From Bacillus massiliigorillae (lineage in GTDB: Bacteria > Bacillota > Bacilli > Bacillales > DSM-1321), in contig NZ_HG428741.1 of NCBI RefSeq assembly GCF_000380245.2, forward strand, positions 1,458,989 to 1,522,988: a stretch of DNA of 64,000 nucleotides. The letters run 5' to 3'. The translations under genes were made by a program, and so were the position numbers. Within the stretch, counting starts at the first letter, position 1. Every line of letters begins with the position of its first letter. This document shows, in pieces, positions 17,527-27,087 of this stretch. The notes beneath the pieces are model-generated. The model saw only the letters and a program-made list of their open reading frames with translations, ran no database searches and was not told the origin of the DNA.

Positions 17527-17707
17527 AAGATAAGAAAGTATATTATTTTAGCGTCGTCTAACCTTACACCTGCTATGCTCGAAAATAAGCCAATCTGTTT
17601 CGAAAACCAAAAGAGGGTTTTCAAGAACAGTTCGCCTTATTTCTGCCGCATAGCTCTTTTTTGATTTGGAGTAGCCCAAGAAGCATAAACATCAATCAAA
17701 AAAGACC
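17523..17707. repeat. Long imperfect-hairpin intergenic element
   Basis: Begins with the same 21 bases as the element at 8270. GCTATGC (17572-17578) faces GCATAGC (17648-17654), and between them GAAAATAAGCCAATCTGTT pairs imperfectly with AACAGTTCGCCTTATTTC, giving an arm of more than 30 bases. A second stem pairs TCTTTTTTGAT (17655-17665) with ATCAAAAAAGA (17694-17704). It occupies nearly the whole gap between convergent genes. Probably a non-autonomous repeat; it could also terminate the MFS gene. Confidence 0.55.
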
Positions 17708-17731
17708 GGTGACGGTTTTTCTTAATTTCAG

Positions 17732-19177
17732 CTATTCAAGTACATCTGCTCTTTTAATAAAGAAAGCAATAATTAAACCAATAACTGAAGCAACAAAAGC
17801 AAATAAGAAGGCATTTTGAATACCTGCTACGAGAGATTCTGCTAATACTAGTGGATTAGCAGGATCAGTTGCATCTGCTATATAGTTTTGTTGACCTGAT
17901 GACATGATGCTAATAGCAATAGCTGTTCCAATTGCACCAGCAATTTGGTTTAATGTGTTCATAACAGCAGAACCGTCAGGATAATATTTCCTTGGCAATT
18001 GATTCAAACCATTTGTTTGTGCTGGCATCATAATTAAGGCAATTCCAATAAATAATACAGTGTGGAACAGAATGATGATTATGGCTTCTGTAGAAGTAGT
18101 GATTCTTGATAAGAAAAAGCTCATAATTGTTGTTAAGATAAACCCAGGAATAACAAGCCATTTCGGACCATACTTATCAAATAACTTTCCGCAAATCGGA
18201 GACATAATTCCATTCACTATACCACCAGGCAATAATACAAGACCTGCTGCAAAAGCAGTAAGAGCTAGCCCACCTTTTAAATACATTGGTAAAAGAATAG
18301 ATGAAGCTAAAATAATCATCATTGCAACAAATACCATTACTACAGCAAGTGAGAATAATGGATATTTGAATACTCGTAAGTTAATCATTGGTTGTTCCAT
18401 TTTCATTTGACGTAATGAGAATAGAATTAGACCTACAACACCTACTGTAATAGAAATAATGACGGTAGAATGTGTCCACCCACCCGTTCCTTCTCCTGCA
18501 GAACTAAAGCCGTAGACAATTCCTCCAAATCCAATAGTTGAAAGAATGATAGAAAGAATATCGATTTTTGGTTTTGTAATCGTTGAAACGTTTTGCATAA
18601 ATACAATTCCAAAGCCTAAAGCAAATATAAGTAGAGGTAGACAAATCCAGAAAATCCATTGCCATCCTAAGCTATCAACGATTAATCCAGAAATGGTCGG
18701 CCCAAGCGCTGGGGCAAACATAATGACAAGTCCCATTGTACCCATAGCCGAACCACGTTTATGAGGTGGGAATATCACCAAAATAACATTTGTCATAAGT
18801 GGTAAAAGTAGACCTGTTCCAATTGCTTGTATAACACGAGCAGATAATAATAATTCAAAGTTGAAAGAAAAAGCTGCTACCAATGTTCCAAGAATAGAGA
18901 ACACAAGGGATGCTATAAATAACTGTCTCGTTGTAAACCATTGAAGTAGAAGACCTGATACTGGTACTAAAATTCCTAGAACGAGTAGATAGCCAGTTGT
19001 TAACCATTGCACGGCTGACGGTTCAATTCCAAATTCAGTCATAATATTAGTAAAGGCCATATTTAGTGCTGTTTCACTAAATAAGCCAATGAATCCACTC
19101 ATCATTAAGGCAATCATGATGGGGCCTGTTTTTATTTGTTTCTTCTCTAGAGTTGTAGCTTGATTGTTAGTGCTCAA
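17732..19177 (-). CDS. DHA2-family MFS multidrug exporter (LmrB/EmrB-like)
   Basis: 481 residues with about 14 membrane segments, typical of DHA2 drug:proton antiporters. The N-terminal half shows NIMTEFGIEPSAVQWLTTGYLLV and the motif-C type segment LGPTISGLIVDSLGWQWIFWI. It pumps lipophilic compounds out in exchange for protons. The start is TTG, after GAGGAG. It lies directly downstream of a TetR gene on the same strand, and a shared operator sequence precedes both. This arrangement matches B. subtilis lmrAB (lincomycin/puromycin resistance and flavonoid response); the actual substrate is unknown. Confidence 0.87.
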   Translation of the reverse strand: MSTNNQATTLEKKQIKTGPIMIALMMSGFIGLFSETALNMAFTNIMTEFGIEPSAVQWLTTGYLLVLGILVPVSGLLLQWFTTRQLFIASLVFSILGTLVAAFSFNFELLLSARVIQAIGTGLLLPLMTNVILVIFPPHKRGSAMGTMGLVIMFAPALGPTISGLIVDSLGWQWIFWICLPLLIFALGFGIVFMQNVSTITKPKIDILSIILSTIGFGGIVYGFSSAGEGTGGWTHSTVIISITVGVVGLILFSLRQMKMEQPMINLRVFKYPLFSLAVVMVFVAMMIILASSILLPMYLKGGLALTAFAAGLVLLPGGIVNGIMSPICGKLFDKYGPKWLVIPGFILTTIMSFFLSRITTSTEAIIIILFHTVLFIGIALIMMPAQTNGLNQLPRKYYPDGSAVMNTLNQIAGAIGTAIAISIMSSGQQNYIADATDPANPLVLAESLVAGIQNAFLFAFVASVIGLIIAFFIKRADVLE

Positions 19178-19209
19178 AAAATTTCTCCTCTCATATTCAT
19201 CGTATTAAT

Positions 19210-19221
19210 TAGACCAGTCTA
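19210..19221. promoter_or_regulatory. Operator before the MFS exporter
   Basis: TAGACCAGTCTA, with TAGAC/GTCTA arms, lies 33 bases before the exporter start. A matching copy (GACTGGTCTA, reverse orientation) precedes the TetR gene. Confidence 0.6.
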
Positions 19222-19260
19222 TATAATTTGTTTGTAATGAAAAGAAATAGCTTTTTTAAG

Positions 19261-19830
19261 CTATCTCTTCAATAATAAAGGGATACTTTCAGACATAAGG
19301 AGAAGGGGTTGCCCATTTTTATTTGTAAGTGAACGGGTAATACTACCTTCAATCATGGAGCTAATTACAATACTAATGTCGTTTGCTCGTTCTTCAGTAT
19401 ATCCATTTTTAATTAACTTCTGAGCATAAATCGCTTCAATTCCCTCGAATGCACTTTGACAGGCTTTTCGTAAAGGCTCACTTTTTAATGAGGTTTCTGC
19501 AGCAAGTAAACCGATCGGAACACCTTCAAGTTCATCAATTCGATCAAAAAGAGCGGAAAGTTCTTGAATTAAATGCTGAAATGCTTCTACTGGATCAGAG
19601 TATAATGCTAGTTTCTCTTTTGTATCAGTTTTAATGATTTGGCTCATAGACTGTACGGCTTCTATAGCAAGCTGCTCTTTACCATTTGGAAAATGATAAT
19701 ATAAAGAACCTTTGGGTGCGCCACTTTCTTTTAATATTTGATTTAAGCCTGTAGCATGGTAGCCTTGTAAGTTAAAAAGGCGAGAAGCTGCTTCAAGTAT
19801 ACTTTCACGAGAGTCTCGTTTGTTACTCAT
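19261..19830 (-). CDS. TetR-family repressor (LmrA/YxaF-like)
   Basis: 189 residues. TetR helix-turn-helix at residues 8-52 (ILEAASRLFNLQGYHATGLNQILKESG, then GSLYYHFPNGKEQLA). The YHFPNGKEQL form and the C-terminal region are typical of the LmrA/YxaF group, which represses drug-efflux and quercetin-related genes and is released by flavonoids in B. subtilis. ATG at 19830 gives an eight-base spacing to AGGAG; the ATG two codons earlier is too close. It precedes the exporter on the same strand, so it probably represses both itself and the exporter. Confidence 0.85.
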   Translation of the reverse strand: MSNKRDSRESILEAASRLFNLQGYHATGLNQILKESGAPKGSLYYHFPNGKEQLAIEAVQSMSQIIKTDTKEKLALYSDPVEAFQHLIQELSALFDRIDELEGVPIGLLAAETSLKSEPLRKACQSAFEGIEAIYAQKLIKNGYTEERANDISIVISSMIEGSITRSLTNKNGQPLLLMSESIPLLLKR

Positions 19831-19858
19831 GCACATTACTCCTTGAATTGAATTATAA

Positions 19859-19897
19859 CGACTGGTCTAGATAAATTCTTAGACTGATTAAGTCTAA
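19859..19897. promoter_or_regulatory. Operator pair before the TetR gene
   Basis: GACTGGTCTA (19860-19869) is the reverse complement of the TAGACCAGTC before the exporter. Ten bases further, TTAGACT-GATTA-AGTCTAA (19879-19897) is a perfect inverted repeat with the same AGAC/GTCT core. Two tandem binding sites for the repressor are likely. Confidence 0.6.
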
Positions 19898-20098
19898 AGG
19901 AAGCGTGATTATATGTCAAGATTGTTAACTTACAAAAAGTAAATGCATCAATCATAAAGCACCTGTTTCGGTTTTTTATTTTTTACATAATTCTTTTTAC
20001 TATATTAAAAGTTTGTTAATAATTTATTCACAACTAAGGACTATGATGTAATTAAGAAAAAGTTAAAGATAATTCGAATTACATAGGAGGTACTTACA

Positions 20099-21496
20099 AT
20101 GAAAGATTTTAATAAAGAACATTCTGAACAAGAATTTAACAATGATAAAAACACAAATGAAATGGAGACGGTACAAGAGGAGTCTACAATAAAAGAAGAA
20201 ATGAATAATGAGCCAGAAAAAATCGTTATTAATGAAGAAGTTAAAAAAGAGTCTACTACACCACCTCAACAACGAAAGCCTAAATCAGGTAAATCAAAAG
20301 GTTGGATGAAAACGATAAGTGCGGGGGTTATTGGTTCGGTTTTAACATTATCGATCTTGCCATTTACAGATTATCCTGAGTGGATTAATCAACCTACCAA
20401 TCAGACAGAACAAGCAATCAGTAGCGCAAAAGATACTGGACCAGTTAAGGTTCAACAAACATCAACAGCGACTTCCAATCTTGCCGATATGGTTGAGAAA
20501 GCATTGCCTGCTATTGTCGGAGTTGTAAACATTCAACAAGCTCAACAAAACAATTTCTTTTTACCTCAAGAAGGTCAGCAAGGACAACGAGGTCAGCAAG
20601 GTAATAGTTCTGATGAGGGTGTGGAAACAGGATCTGGCTCAGGTGTAATCTTTAAGAAAGATAATAAATATGCCTATATCGTAACGAATAATCACGTTAT
20701 TGAAAATGCTACAGAAATTGAAATTTCACTAGAAAGTGGAGAAAAAACAAAGGCACAATTAATTGGAACAGATGCATTAAGTGACTTAGCAGTACTAACT
20801 ATCGATGCTAAATATGCTAAATCAACCTTAAGCTTTGGAGATTCATCAGCATTACGTGTTGGTGAACAAGTGGCAGCAATCGGAAATCCTTTAGGTCTAG
20901 ATTTCTCTAGATCTGTAACGCAAGGAATTATTAGTGCCCTAGATCGTTCTGTATCAGTTTCTACTTCAGCTGGTGAATGGGCAATGAACGTATTACAAAC
21001 AGATGCAGCAATTAATGCAGGTAATAGTGGTGGAGCACTACTAAATACTGCTGGTCAAGTAATTGGTATTAATAGCCTAAAAATCTCTCAAAACGGTGTA
21101 GAAGGTCTTGGTTTTGCGATTCCAAGTAATGATGTAGTTCCTATCATTAATGAAATTATAAAAAATGGTAAAGTCGATCGTCCATACGTAGGTATTGGCT
21201 TAGCGAGTCTAGATGAAATACCAAGTTACTATTTACAAAACTTGCCTCAAAATGTTGAGGGCGGAGTAATGGTAACGAGTGTTGATCAAAATTCAGCTGC
21301 TGGTAAAGCTGGTTTACAAGTTCAAGACGTTATTGTGTCGATTAACGGTCAAGATGTAAAAAGTTCAACGGAATTCAGAAAGTATTTATATACAAACTTA
21401 AAAGTGGGAGATAAAGCAACTTTGAAAATTTATCGTCAAGGTAGCTTGAAAACAGTGTCTTTAACATTAACAAGCAATAGTGGTCCAACAAGCTAA
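20099..21496 (+). CDS. HtrA-type membrane-anchored serine protease
   Basis: 465 residues. Residues 1-69 are a charged cytoplasmic tail, 70-89 a single membrane anchor, and 90-175 a Gln/Gly-rich linker. The trypsin-like domain has catalytic His199 (TNNHVIE), Asp229 (LSDLAVL) and Ser310 (NAGNSGGALL). One PDZ domain covers about residues 362-455. HtrA proteases degrade or refold misfolded secreted proteins at the outer face of the membrane. The ATG follows ATAGGAGGT. Only eight bases separate it from a penicillin-binding protein gene, so both envelope genes probably share a transcript. The gap upstream (19898-20098) shows AT-rich sequence only. Confidence 0.9.
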   Translation: MKDFNKEHSEQEFNNDKNTNEMETVQEESTIKEEMNNEPEKIVINEEVKKESTTPPQQRKPKSGKSKGWMKTISAGVIGSVLTLSILPFTDYPEWINQPTNQTEQAISSAKDTGPVKVQQTSTATSNLADMVEKALPAIVGVVNIQQAQQNNFFLPQEGQQGQRGQQGNSSDEGVETGSGSGVIFKKDNKYAYIVTNNHVIENATEIEISLESGEKTKAQLIGTDALSDLAVLTIDAKYAKSTLSFGDSSALRVGEQVAAIGNPLGLDFSRSVTQGIISALDRSVSVSTSAGEWAMNVLQTDAAINAGNSGGALLNTAGQVIGINSLKISQNGVEGLGFAIPSNDVVPIINEIIKNGKVDRPYVGIGLASLDEIPSYYLQNLPQNVEGGVMVTSVDQNSAAGKAGLQVQDVIVSINGQDVKSSTEFRKYLYTNLKVGDKATLKIYRQGSLKTVSLTLTSNSGPTS

Positions 21497-21504
21497 AAGT
21501 AACT

Positions 21505-23481
21505 ATGAAGAAGAAAGAAAAGCGTCAAATTGCTTCTAAATTTCGATTGAACCTATTATTTTTCGTTATATTTCTTATGTTTGCTAGCTTGATTCTTCGG
21601 CTTGGATTCGTTCAAATTGTCAAAGGCGAAGAGTACAGTGAAGAAACGAAAGCAACTACAACAACAACGTATAAATGGAATGCTCCTCGTGGTAAAATGT
21701 ATGATCGCGAGGGGCGGGTTGTAGTAGAGAATGAACCTGTATATACATTGACTTACGCCAAACCTGAAGATGATTCAAATTCATCGCTTCTTAAAACAGC
21801 TAAAAAATTAGCTAATTTGATTACAATTGATACATCCGAAGTGAAAGATCGAGATAAGAAAGATTATTGGATTCAATTGCATGAAGAAGAAGCGAGAGCG
21901 AAAGTGACCAATGCTGAGCGTGAGAAACTAGACGATGATGAAGAATATCGATTATTGTTGAAACGAATTACTGATGATGAGTTGAATTCAATAACGAATC
22001 AAGAGATGCAAATATATACAATTAAAAGCAAAATGAGTCAAGATGTTGCTTCTGCAAGTCGGATTAAAGAAGGTTTAACAACAGAAGAAATAGCAAAAGT
22101 TAATGAAAATTTGGATAGCTTGCCAGGAATTGAAGTAAAACTAGATTCAAAACGAAAATATCCATATGGAGATACCTTTAGACAAATATTTGGGAATATA
22201 GCTCAAATACCAGCGGAGAAATCAGAGGTATATCGTGCTAATGGTTATGATTTAGATGATACGGTAGGTAAAAGTTTTCTAGAGCTACAATACGAACAGC
22301 TCCTGCGTGGTCAAAAGGAAGAGCAAGTGTATGAGAAGAATCGTCAAGGAGTATATACGAGTCAATCAAAAGTTAAATCAGGTGAGCCAGGTAAAAACAT
22401 TGTTTTAACGATTGATATGGATTTGCAACAAAAGGTTGAAAAAATCATAGAAGATGAGCTTAAGAAAGAGCCAACTGCTGATGGTGCATATGTTGTCATG
22501 ATGAATCCAAATACTGGTGAAATACTATCAATGGCTGGGAAGACGCGTGAAGGAGCTACCATTAAGGATGAAACGTATGGTGCTGTTTATAATGCATATG
22601 CTATGGGATCAGCAGTAAAAGGAGCTACCGTATTAACGGGTTATGAGGCAGGTGTAATAAAGCCTGGTTCAACTTTCTTGGATGCACCTATTAAATTAAA
22701 GGGAACTCCAACGAAGAAGTCATATACGAATATGGGTATCATTAATGATTTAAAAGCACTTGAACGATCCTCTAATGTGTATATGTTTCATATTGCGATG
22801 GCAATTGGTCAATATGATTATGATACGAAATCAGGTTTTAAAAATCCTGAACTTGCTTATTCAAAGATGAGAAAATATTTTGCTCAATTTGGTCTTGGAG
22901 CGGCAACAGGCATTGATTTACCAAAGGAAGCAACAGGTTATAATGGTGGTGTGCAAAAACTAGGGAATTTAATGGACCTTGCTATCGGTCAATTTGATAC
23001 GTATACTCCATTGCAGTTAGCTCAATATGTTTCAACAATTGCAAATGATGGGAAACGAATGCAGCCGCATTTTCTGAAAGAGGTTCGTAAAGCGAATGAA
23101 ACTTCTTTTGCAGATAGTGAATTGCTTGATACATTCACACCTAAATTGTTAAATAAAATTGATATGGATCAAAAAGAAATAGAACGGGTGCAAGAAGGAT
23201 TTCGTCAAGTAATGAGTGGTAGTCAAGGGACGGCAACGAATTATTTTGGGAACGCACCATATAAGCCTGCCGGAAAAACAGGAACAGCACAAGTATATGA
23301 TGGAAAAGGTGGCTATGATTATAACTTAACATTAGTCGCATATGCACCGTATGAAAATCCAGAAATCGCTATTTCTGTCGTTGTTCCAACAGTTGATCAT
23401 GATAGCAGTTCGATTAATAAAAACATCGGTAGAAAAATAATGGATGAGTACTTCGGTCGTTCACAATCAACAAATGAATAG
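21505..23481 (+). CDS. Class B penicillin-binding protein (PBP2/PbpA-PbpH type)
   Basis: 658 residues. Short cytoplasmic N-terminus, one membrane helix (about 12-35), a dimerisation domain starting WNAPRGKMYDREGRVV, and a transpeptidase domain with the active-site SAVK (Ser369), SSN (422-424) and KTG (591-593). These enzymes cross-link peptidoglycan during rod elongation or outgrowth. The distance from SxxK to SSN and KTG is normal. No clear ribosome-binding site precedes the ATG, which is eight bases after the HtrA stop, so translation probably depends on coupling. Followed by a strong terminator. Confidence 0.88.
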   Translation: MKKKEKRQIASKFRLNLLFFVIFLMFASLILRLGFVQIVKGEEYSEETKATTTTTYKWNAPRGKMYDREGRVVVENEPVYTLTYAKPEDDSNSSLLKTAKKLANLITIDTSEVKDRDKKDYWIQLHEEEARAKVTNAEREKLDDDEEYRLLLKRITDDELNSITNQEMQIYTIKSKMSQDVASASRIKEGLTTEEIAKVNENLDSLPGIEVKLDSKRKYPYGDTFRQIFGNIAQIPAEKSEVYRANGYDLDDTVGKSFLELQYEQLLRGQKEEQVYEKNRQGVYTSQSKVKSGEPGKNIVLTIDMDLQQKVEKIIEDELKKEPTADGAYVVMMNPNTGEILSMAGKTREGATIKDETYGAVYNAYAMGSAVKGATVLTGYEAGVIKPGSTFLDAPIKLKGTPTKKSYTNMGIINDLKALERSSNVYMFHIAMAIGQYDYDTKSGFKNPELAYSKMRKYFAQFGLGAATGIDLPKEATGYNGGVQKLGNLMDLAIGQFDTYTPLQLAQYVSTIANDGKRMQPHFLKEVRKANETSFADSELLDTFTPKLLNKIDMDQKEIERVQEGFRQVMSGSQGTATNYFGNAPYKPAGKTGTAQVYDGKGGYDYNLTLVAYAPYENPEIAISVVVPTVDHDSSSINKNIGRKIMDEYFGRSQSTNE

Positions 23482-23482
23482 T

Positions 23483-23524
23483 AAAGAGGTTGAGCAAAAA
23501 TGTTTTTTTCTCAACCTCTTTTTG
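23483..23524 (+). terminator. Terminator after the HtrA-PBP operon
   Basis: AAAGAGGTTGAG pairs exactly with CTCAACCTCTTT, then a T-run. Confidence 0.85.
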
Positions 23525-23638
23525 TACTAAATCAGAATAAGGTAAGGCTATGTTGAAGTATTTGTTGAAATGTTATAATGAATAATTATTACATATCATT
23601 TTTTAAATAAAATACTTCTTTTGAATAGGAGAGCGATA

Positions 23639-24352
23639 ATGATGAAAATATTAGTAATAGAAGATAATGAAAGCGTCTCTTCCATGCTTGAAATGTTTTT
23701 TGCGAAAGAAGGAATAGAAGGTGTCTTCGAAGCAAATGGGTTAGAAGGATATAAGAAGTATCAACAAGGGAACTGGGATGTTTTAATAATAGATTGGATG
23801 TTGCCTGATATGGATGGTGTGACCATTTGTCGAAAGATTAGAGAAGAAAAAAGCACTGTGCCTATTATTATGCTAACTGCAAAAGATAGTGAATCAGATC
23901 AAGTGCTTGGATTAGAAATGGGTGCAGACGACTATGTGACAAAGCCTTTCAGTCCACTCGCTTTAATGGCTCGTATTAAAGCGGTCACTCGTCGTTACCA
24001 AACAACAGCACCAAAAGAAAATGTTGAAAAAGGTGTTATTAAAACAGAATCTTTCAAAGTGAATAAAAATACGAGAGAAGTTGTTATTAACGGAGAACCT
24101 GTTACAAACTTAACACCAAAGGAATTTGATTTGCTTTATTTTTTTGTACAACATCCAAAGCAAGTGTTCTCACGTGATCAATTATTAGAGAGAGTTTGGA
24201 GCTATCAATACTATGGTGATGAACGAACAGTCGATGTACATATTAAAAGATTACGAAATAAAATTGGAACAAGTCAGCAGCCGTTCTTTCATACCGTTTG
24301 GGGTGTAGGGTATAAGTTCGATGAAACACCGGTTGAGTCACATGAAAATTAA
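23639..24352 (+). CDS. yclJ: OmpR-family response regulator YclJ
   Basis: 237 residues. The receiver domain has the phospho-acceptor Asp52 (IIDWMLPDMDG) and Lys in VTKPFSP; the winged-helix domain covers about residues 135-230 (TPKEFDLLYFFVQHPKQVFSRDQLLERVW, DERTVDVHIKRLRNKIG). It closely resembles B. subtilis YclJ through its whole length. ATG at 23639 lies five bases after AGGAGAG; the frame could extend to 23621 without support. Cytoplasmic transcription factor paired with the kinase that overlaps its 3' end. Confidence 0.88.
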   Translation: MMKILVIEDNESVSSMLEMFFAKEGIEGVFEANGLEGYKKYQQGNWDVLIIDWMLPDMDGVTICRKIREEKSTVPIIMLTAKDSESDQVLGLEMGADDYVTKPFSPLALMARIKAVTRRYQTTAPKENVEKGVIKTESFKVNKNTREVVINGEPVTNLTPKEFDLLYFFVQHPKQVFSRDQLLERVWSYQYYGDERTVDVHIKRLRNKIGTSQQPFFHTVWGVGYKFDETPVESHEN

Positions 24353-25757
24353 ATATATTTACCAACAATTAATAAGCCATATAAGTATTATCGTAGTAGC
24401 CTTCGCAGTGCTTAGTTTAATGTTCGGACAATATATGGAAAGTTTAGTGTATAAAAATAAAGCAGAAGAGTTAATTTCTTATGGGGAAAATATATTAAAT
24501 GATGTTAGTCGTTCGTATGGTTACGGTACGGATGAGTTAAACGAATATCGTCATGTATTAGCGGGTAGACAAATTCAATATCACATTTTTAATAAAAGTA
24601 GCGAAATCACTTTTTCTTCGGGTGGACTTATAACGCTTAAATTAACAGATGAAGAATGGAATGATATTAAAAAGGGTGTTACAGTAATAAAAAACCAAGA
24701 ATATAGACGTTTTGATCAAGGGGTTACTTTCGTTCTGCTTCCGTATTTCCAAAATGATAAGTTTATTGGTGGGATATTATTAACATCGCCAATTAGCGGT
24801 TCAAGGGAAATGATTTCAGAAATAAATAGATATTTATTTTACACTGTCTTAATTGCACTTGTTGTTTCTATTTTATTAAGTTGGTTCCTTTCTAAATTTC
24901 ATGTAAATCGTATTAAGAGAATTCAAGAAGCGACATCTTTAGTTGCTGCTGGCGATTATTCTGTACAGATTCCTTCGTCAAACTTTGATGAAATTGGTGA
25001 GCTTGCAGAGGATTTTAATAAAATGGTAGAAAAATTAAATACGTCTAATGATGAAATTGAATCATTAGAAAATCGTCGCCGACAGTTTATGGCAGATGTT
25101 TCGCACGAATTAAGAACGCCTTTAACGACAATCAGTGGTGTTATTGAAGGAATTCGAAATGATATGATTCCAGAAGTAGAGAAGGAGAAGGGTATTAACT
25201 TAGTAAGTAAAGAAACAAAACGATTAATACGTCTTGTAAATGAAAACTTAGATTATGAAAAAATCCGTTCTAATCAAGTAAAGCTATTTAAAGAAAATAT
25301 TCAATTATTTGAAGTGCTTGATGTTATTAAAGATCAATTAGATATTCTTGCAGAGGATAAAAATAATACAATTATTGTAGAGGTCAATGATGATGTATTT
25401 ATATATGCTGATTATGATCGTTTAACACAAATTATCATTAATATAACGAAGAACAGTATACAATTCACTGAAAATGGAACGATTTGGCTGCGTGGTCGAG
25501 CTGAACCAAATGAAATTGTAATCGAAATTGAAGATACTGGTATCGGTATGGACCCTGCTCAAATTCAAAATATTTGGCGACGTTTCTATAAAGCTGATAT
25601 TTCACGTACAACAAATCCATATGGAGAATTTGGATTAGGGTTATCGATTGTACAACAATTAGTTAGTATGCATGAAGGACATATTGAAGTAACCAGTCGA
25701 GAAGGACAAGGTACAAAGTTTACAATTCATTTTCCATATAAAAGTAAAGAAGAATGA
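24342..25757 (+). CDS. yclK: Sensor histidine kinase YclK
   Basis: 471 residues from ATG 24342; 478 if ATG 24321 is used. Two membrane segments (about 10-30 and 160-182) flank an extracellular sensor domain. HAMP (about 185-235) leads to the H-box VSHELRTPLTT and to N, G1, F and G2 boxes (GLGLSIVQQ). The N-terminus MKIKYIYQQLISHISII is very like B. subtilis YclK. It overlaps the yclJ stop by 11 bases, so the two are translationally coupled. The signal it senses is not evident. Confidence 0.88.
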   Translation: MKIKYIYQQLISHISIIVVAFAVLSLMFGQYMESLVYKNKAEELISYGENILNDVSRSYGYGTDELNEYRHVLAGRQIQYHIFNKSSEITFSSGGLITLKLTDEEWNDIKKGVTVIKNQEYRRFDQGVTFVLLPYFQNDKFIGGILLTSPISGSREMISEINRYLFYTVLIALVVSILLSWFLSKFHVNRIKRIQEATSLVAAGDYSVQIPSSNFDEIGELAEDFNKMVEKLNTSNDEIESLENRRRQFMADVSHELRTPLTTISGVIEGIRNDMIPEVEKEKGINLVSKETKRLIRLVNENLDYEKIRSNQVKLFKENIQLFEVLDVIKDQLDILAEDKNNTIIVEVNDDVFIYADYDRLTQIIINITKNSIQFTENGTIWLRGRAEPNEIVIEIEDTGIGMDPAQIQNIWRRFYKADISRTTNPYGEFGLGLSIVQQLVSMHEGHIEVTSREGQGTKFTIHFPYKSKEE

Positions 25758-25796
25758 AATTAAATTGAAACCAATTTTGAATGATAAAAAAAGCGT

Positions 25797-25852
25797 AAAA
25801 GGGCGTTCGAGAAGCGAGGGAATATCACTTTTCGGATAGCCTTTTTTTTAAT
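25797..25852 (+). terminator. Terminator after yclJK
   Basis: Imperfect hairpin: AAAAGGGCGTTCGAGAAG against CTTTTCGGATAGCCTTTT, followed by eight T. Same family as the hairpin at 5907. Confidence 0.65.
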
Positions 25853-25966
25853 TGTTTGGAAATAAGATGTACGTAGTTTTTTTAACATTTGGTAACACTT
25901 TGTTAACATTTTCACGTTAATATAAATATATACCTTATTGAAGGAACGATTTGTGGAGGGAAACGA

Positions 25967-26863
25967 ATGGTAGAAAAGATGAAAAATAAGAAATTCATGC
26001 TTGCTATTGGTGCGGTTGTTGTAATAGTGCTAGCAGTAGTCGTTGGTTCAGCTTTTTCAAAGAAAGATGCTGTGGCAAGTGTTAATGGTGAAGATATAAC
26101 TAAAGAAGAGGTATATAACATTCTTGTTAAGCAAGGTGGAACAACCGTCGTTGATACATTAATCAATAACAAAGTAATTGAACTTGAAGCGAAAAAGAAG
26201 GATATCAAAGTTTCTGATAAAGAAATTGATAAAGAGCTTAAGTCATTTATTGAATCATATGGTGGTGAAGATGCGTTTAATTCAGCACTTAAACAAAGTG
26301 GAATTACGCTTGAATACTTCAAAACAGATATTGAAAACTTCTTAAAAGTAGAAAAAATCTTAAAACCTTCTATTAAAATCACTGATAAAGAAATGAAAGA
26401 GTACTTTGAAGAAAATAAAGATTCTTTTGCTCAAAAAGAGCAAGTTGAAGCTAGTCATATTCTTGTAGAAGATGAAGCGAAAGCGAAAGAAGTAAAGAAA
26501 AAATTAGATGCTGGAGAAGACTTTGCTAAATTAGCGAAGGAATACTCTACAGATACTAGTAATGCTGAAAAAGGTGGAGAATTAGGTTACTTTGGGAAAG
26601 GTGATATGGTAGAAGCTTTCGAAAAAGTTGCTTTTGCTACTAAAGTAGGCGAAATTAGTGAGCCAGTCAAAACAGATTATGGCTACCATATTATTAAAGT
26701 AACAGGTAAAAAAGAAGCAAAAGAAGCAAAATACGAAGATCATAAAGAAGAAGTAAAAAAAGCATTGTTTGATGAGAAGTTAAATACAGAATATCCAACA
26801 TGGTTAGAAAAGACAAAGAAGAAATATGATATTCAAAATTCATTAGCGAAAGATGAAGAATAA
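25967..26863 (+). CDS. PrsA/PpiC-type parvulin foldase, membrane-anchored
   Basis: 298 residues. The N-terminus (MKNKKFMLAIGAVVVIVLAVVVGS) is one hydrophobic helix with no lipobox Cys, so the protein is a transmembrane or signal-anchored form, unlike lipoprotein PrsA. Residues 35-145 resemble the SurA/PrsA N-terminal chaperone fold. The parvulin domain covers about 155-245 (VEASHILVEDEAKAKEVKKKL, YGYHIIKVTGKK). It assists folding of secreted proteins outside the membrane through prolyl isomerisation. GGAGGG lies six bases before the ATG. It follows HtrA, PBP and YclJK, an envelope-stress neighbourhood. Confidence 0.85.
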   Translation: MVEKMKNKKFMLAIGAVVVIVLAVVVGSAFSKKDAVASVNGEDITKEEVYNILVKQGGTTVVDTLINNKVIELEAKKKDIKVSDKEIDKELKSFIESYGGEDAFNSALKQSGITLEYFKTDIENFLKVEKILKPSIKITDKEMKEYFEENKDSFAQKEQVEASHILVEDEAKAKEVKKKLDAGEDFAKLAKEYSTDTSNAEKGGELGYFGKGDMVEAFEKVAFATKVGEISEPVKTDYGYHIIKVTGKKEAKEAKYEDHKEEVKKALFDEKLNTEYPTWLEKTKKKYDIQNSLAKDEE

Positions 26864-26963
26864 TATAGAAATGTTGCATACTCTTTAACCTAGTATACAG
26901 GTGTGGGACAAGCTTCTAATTACAAACAATTTCACATAGATTCTTATACTGTAAATAACCAAT

Positions 26964-26996
26964 TAAACCGCTTGGAAATTATCCAAGCGGTTTTTT
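26964..26996 (+). terminator. Terminator after the parvulin foldase gene
   Basis: AACCGCTTGGA pairs with TCCAAGCGGTT, followed by TTTTTT. Confidence 0.9.
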
Positions 26997-27087
26997 CATG
27001 TATTGAAGGTGTTAATTACCAAAGTATTAGGTAATTAATGTTATATTTATAATACAATTAAATTCTATTAAAAGGACGTGAGTGTAA

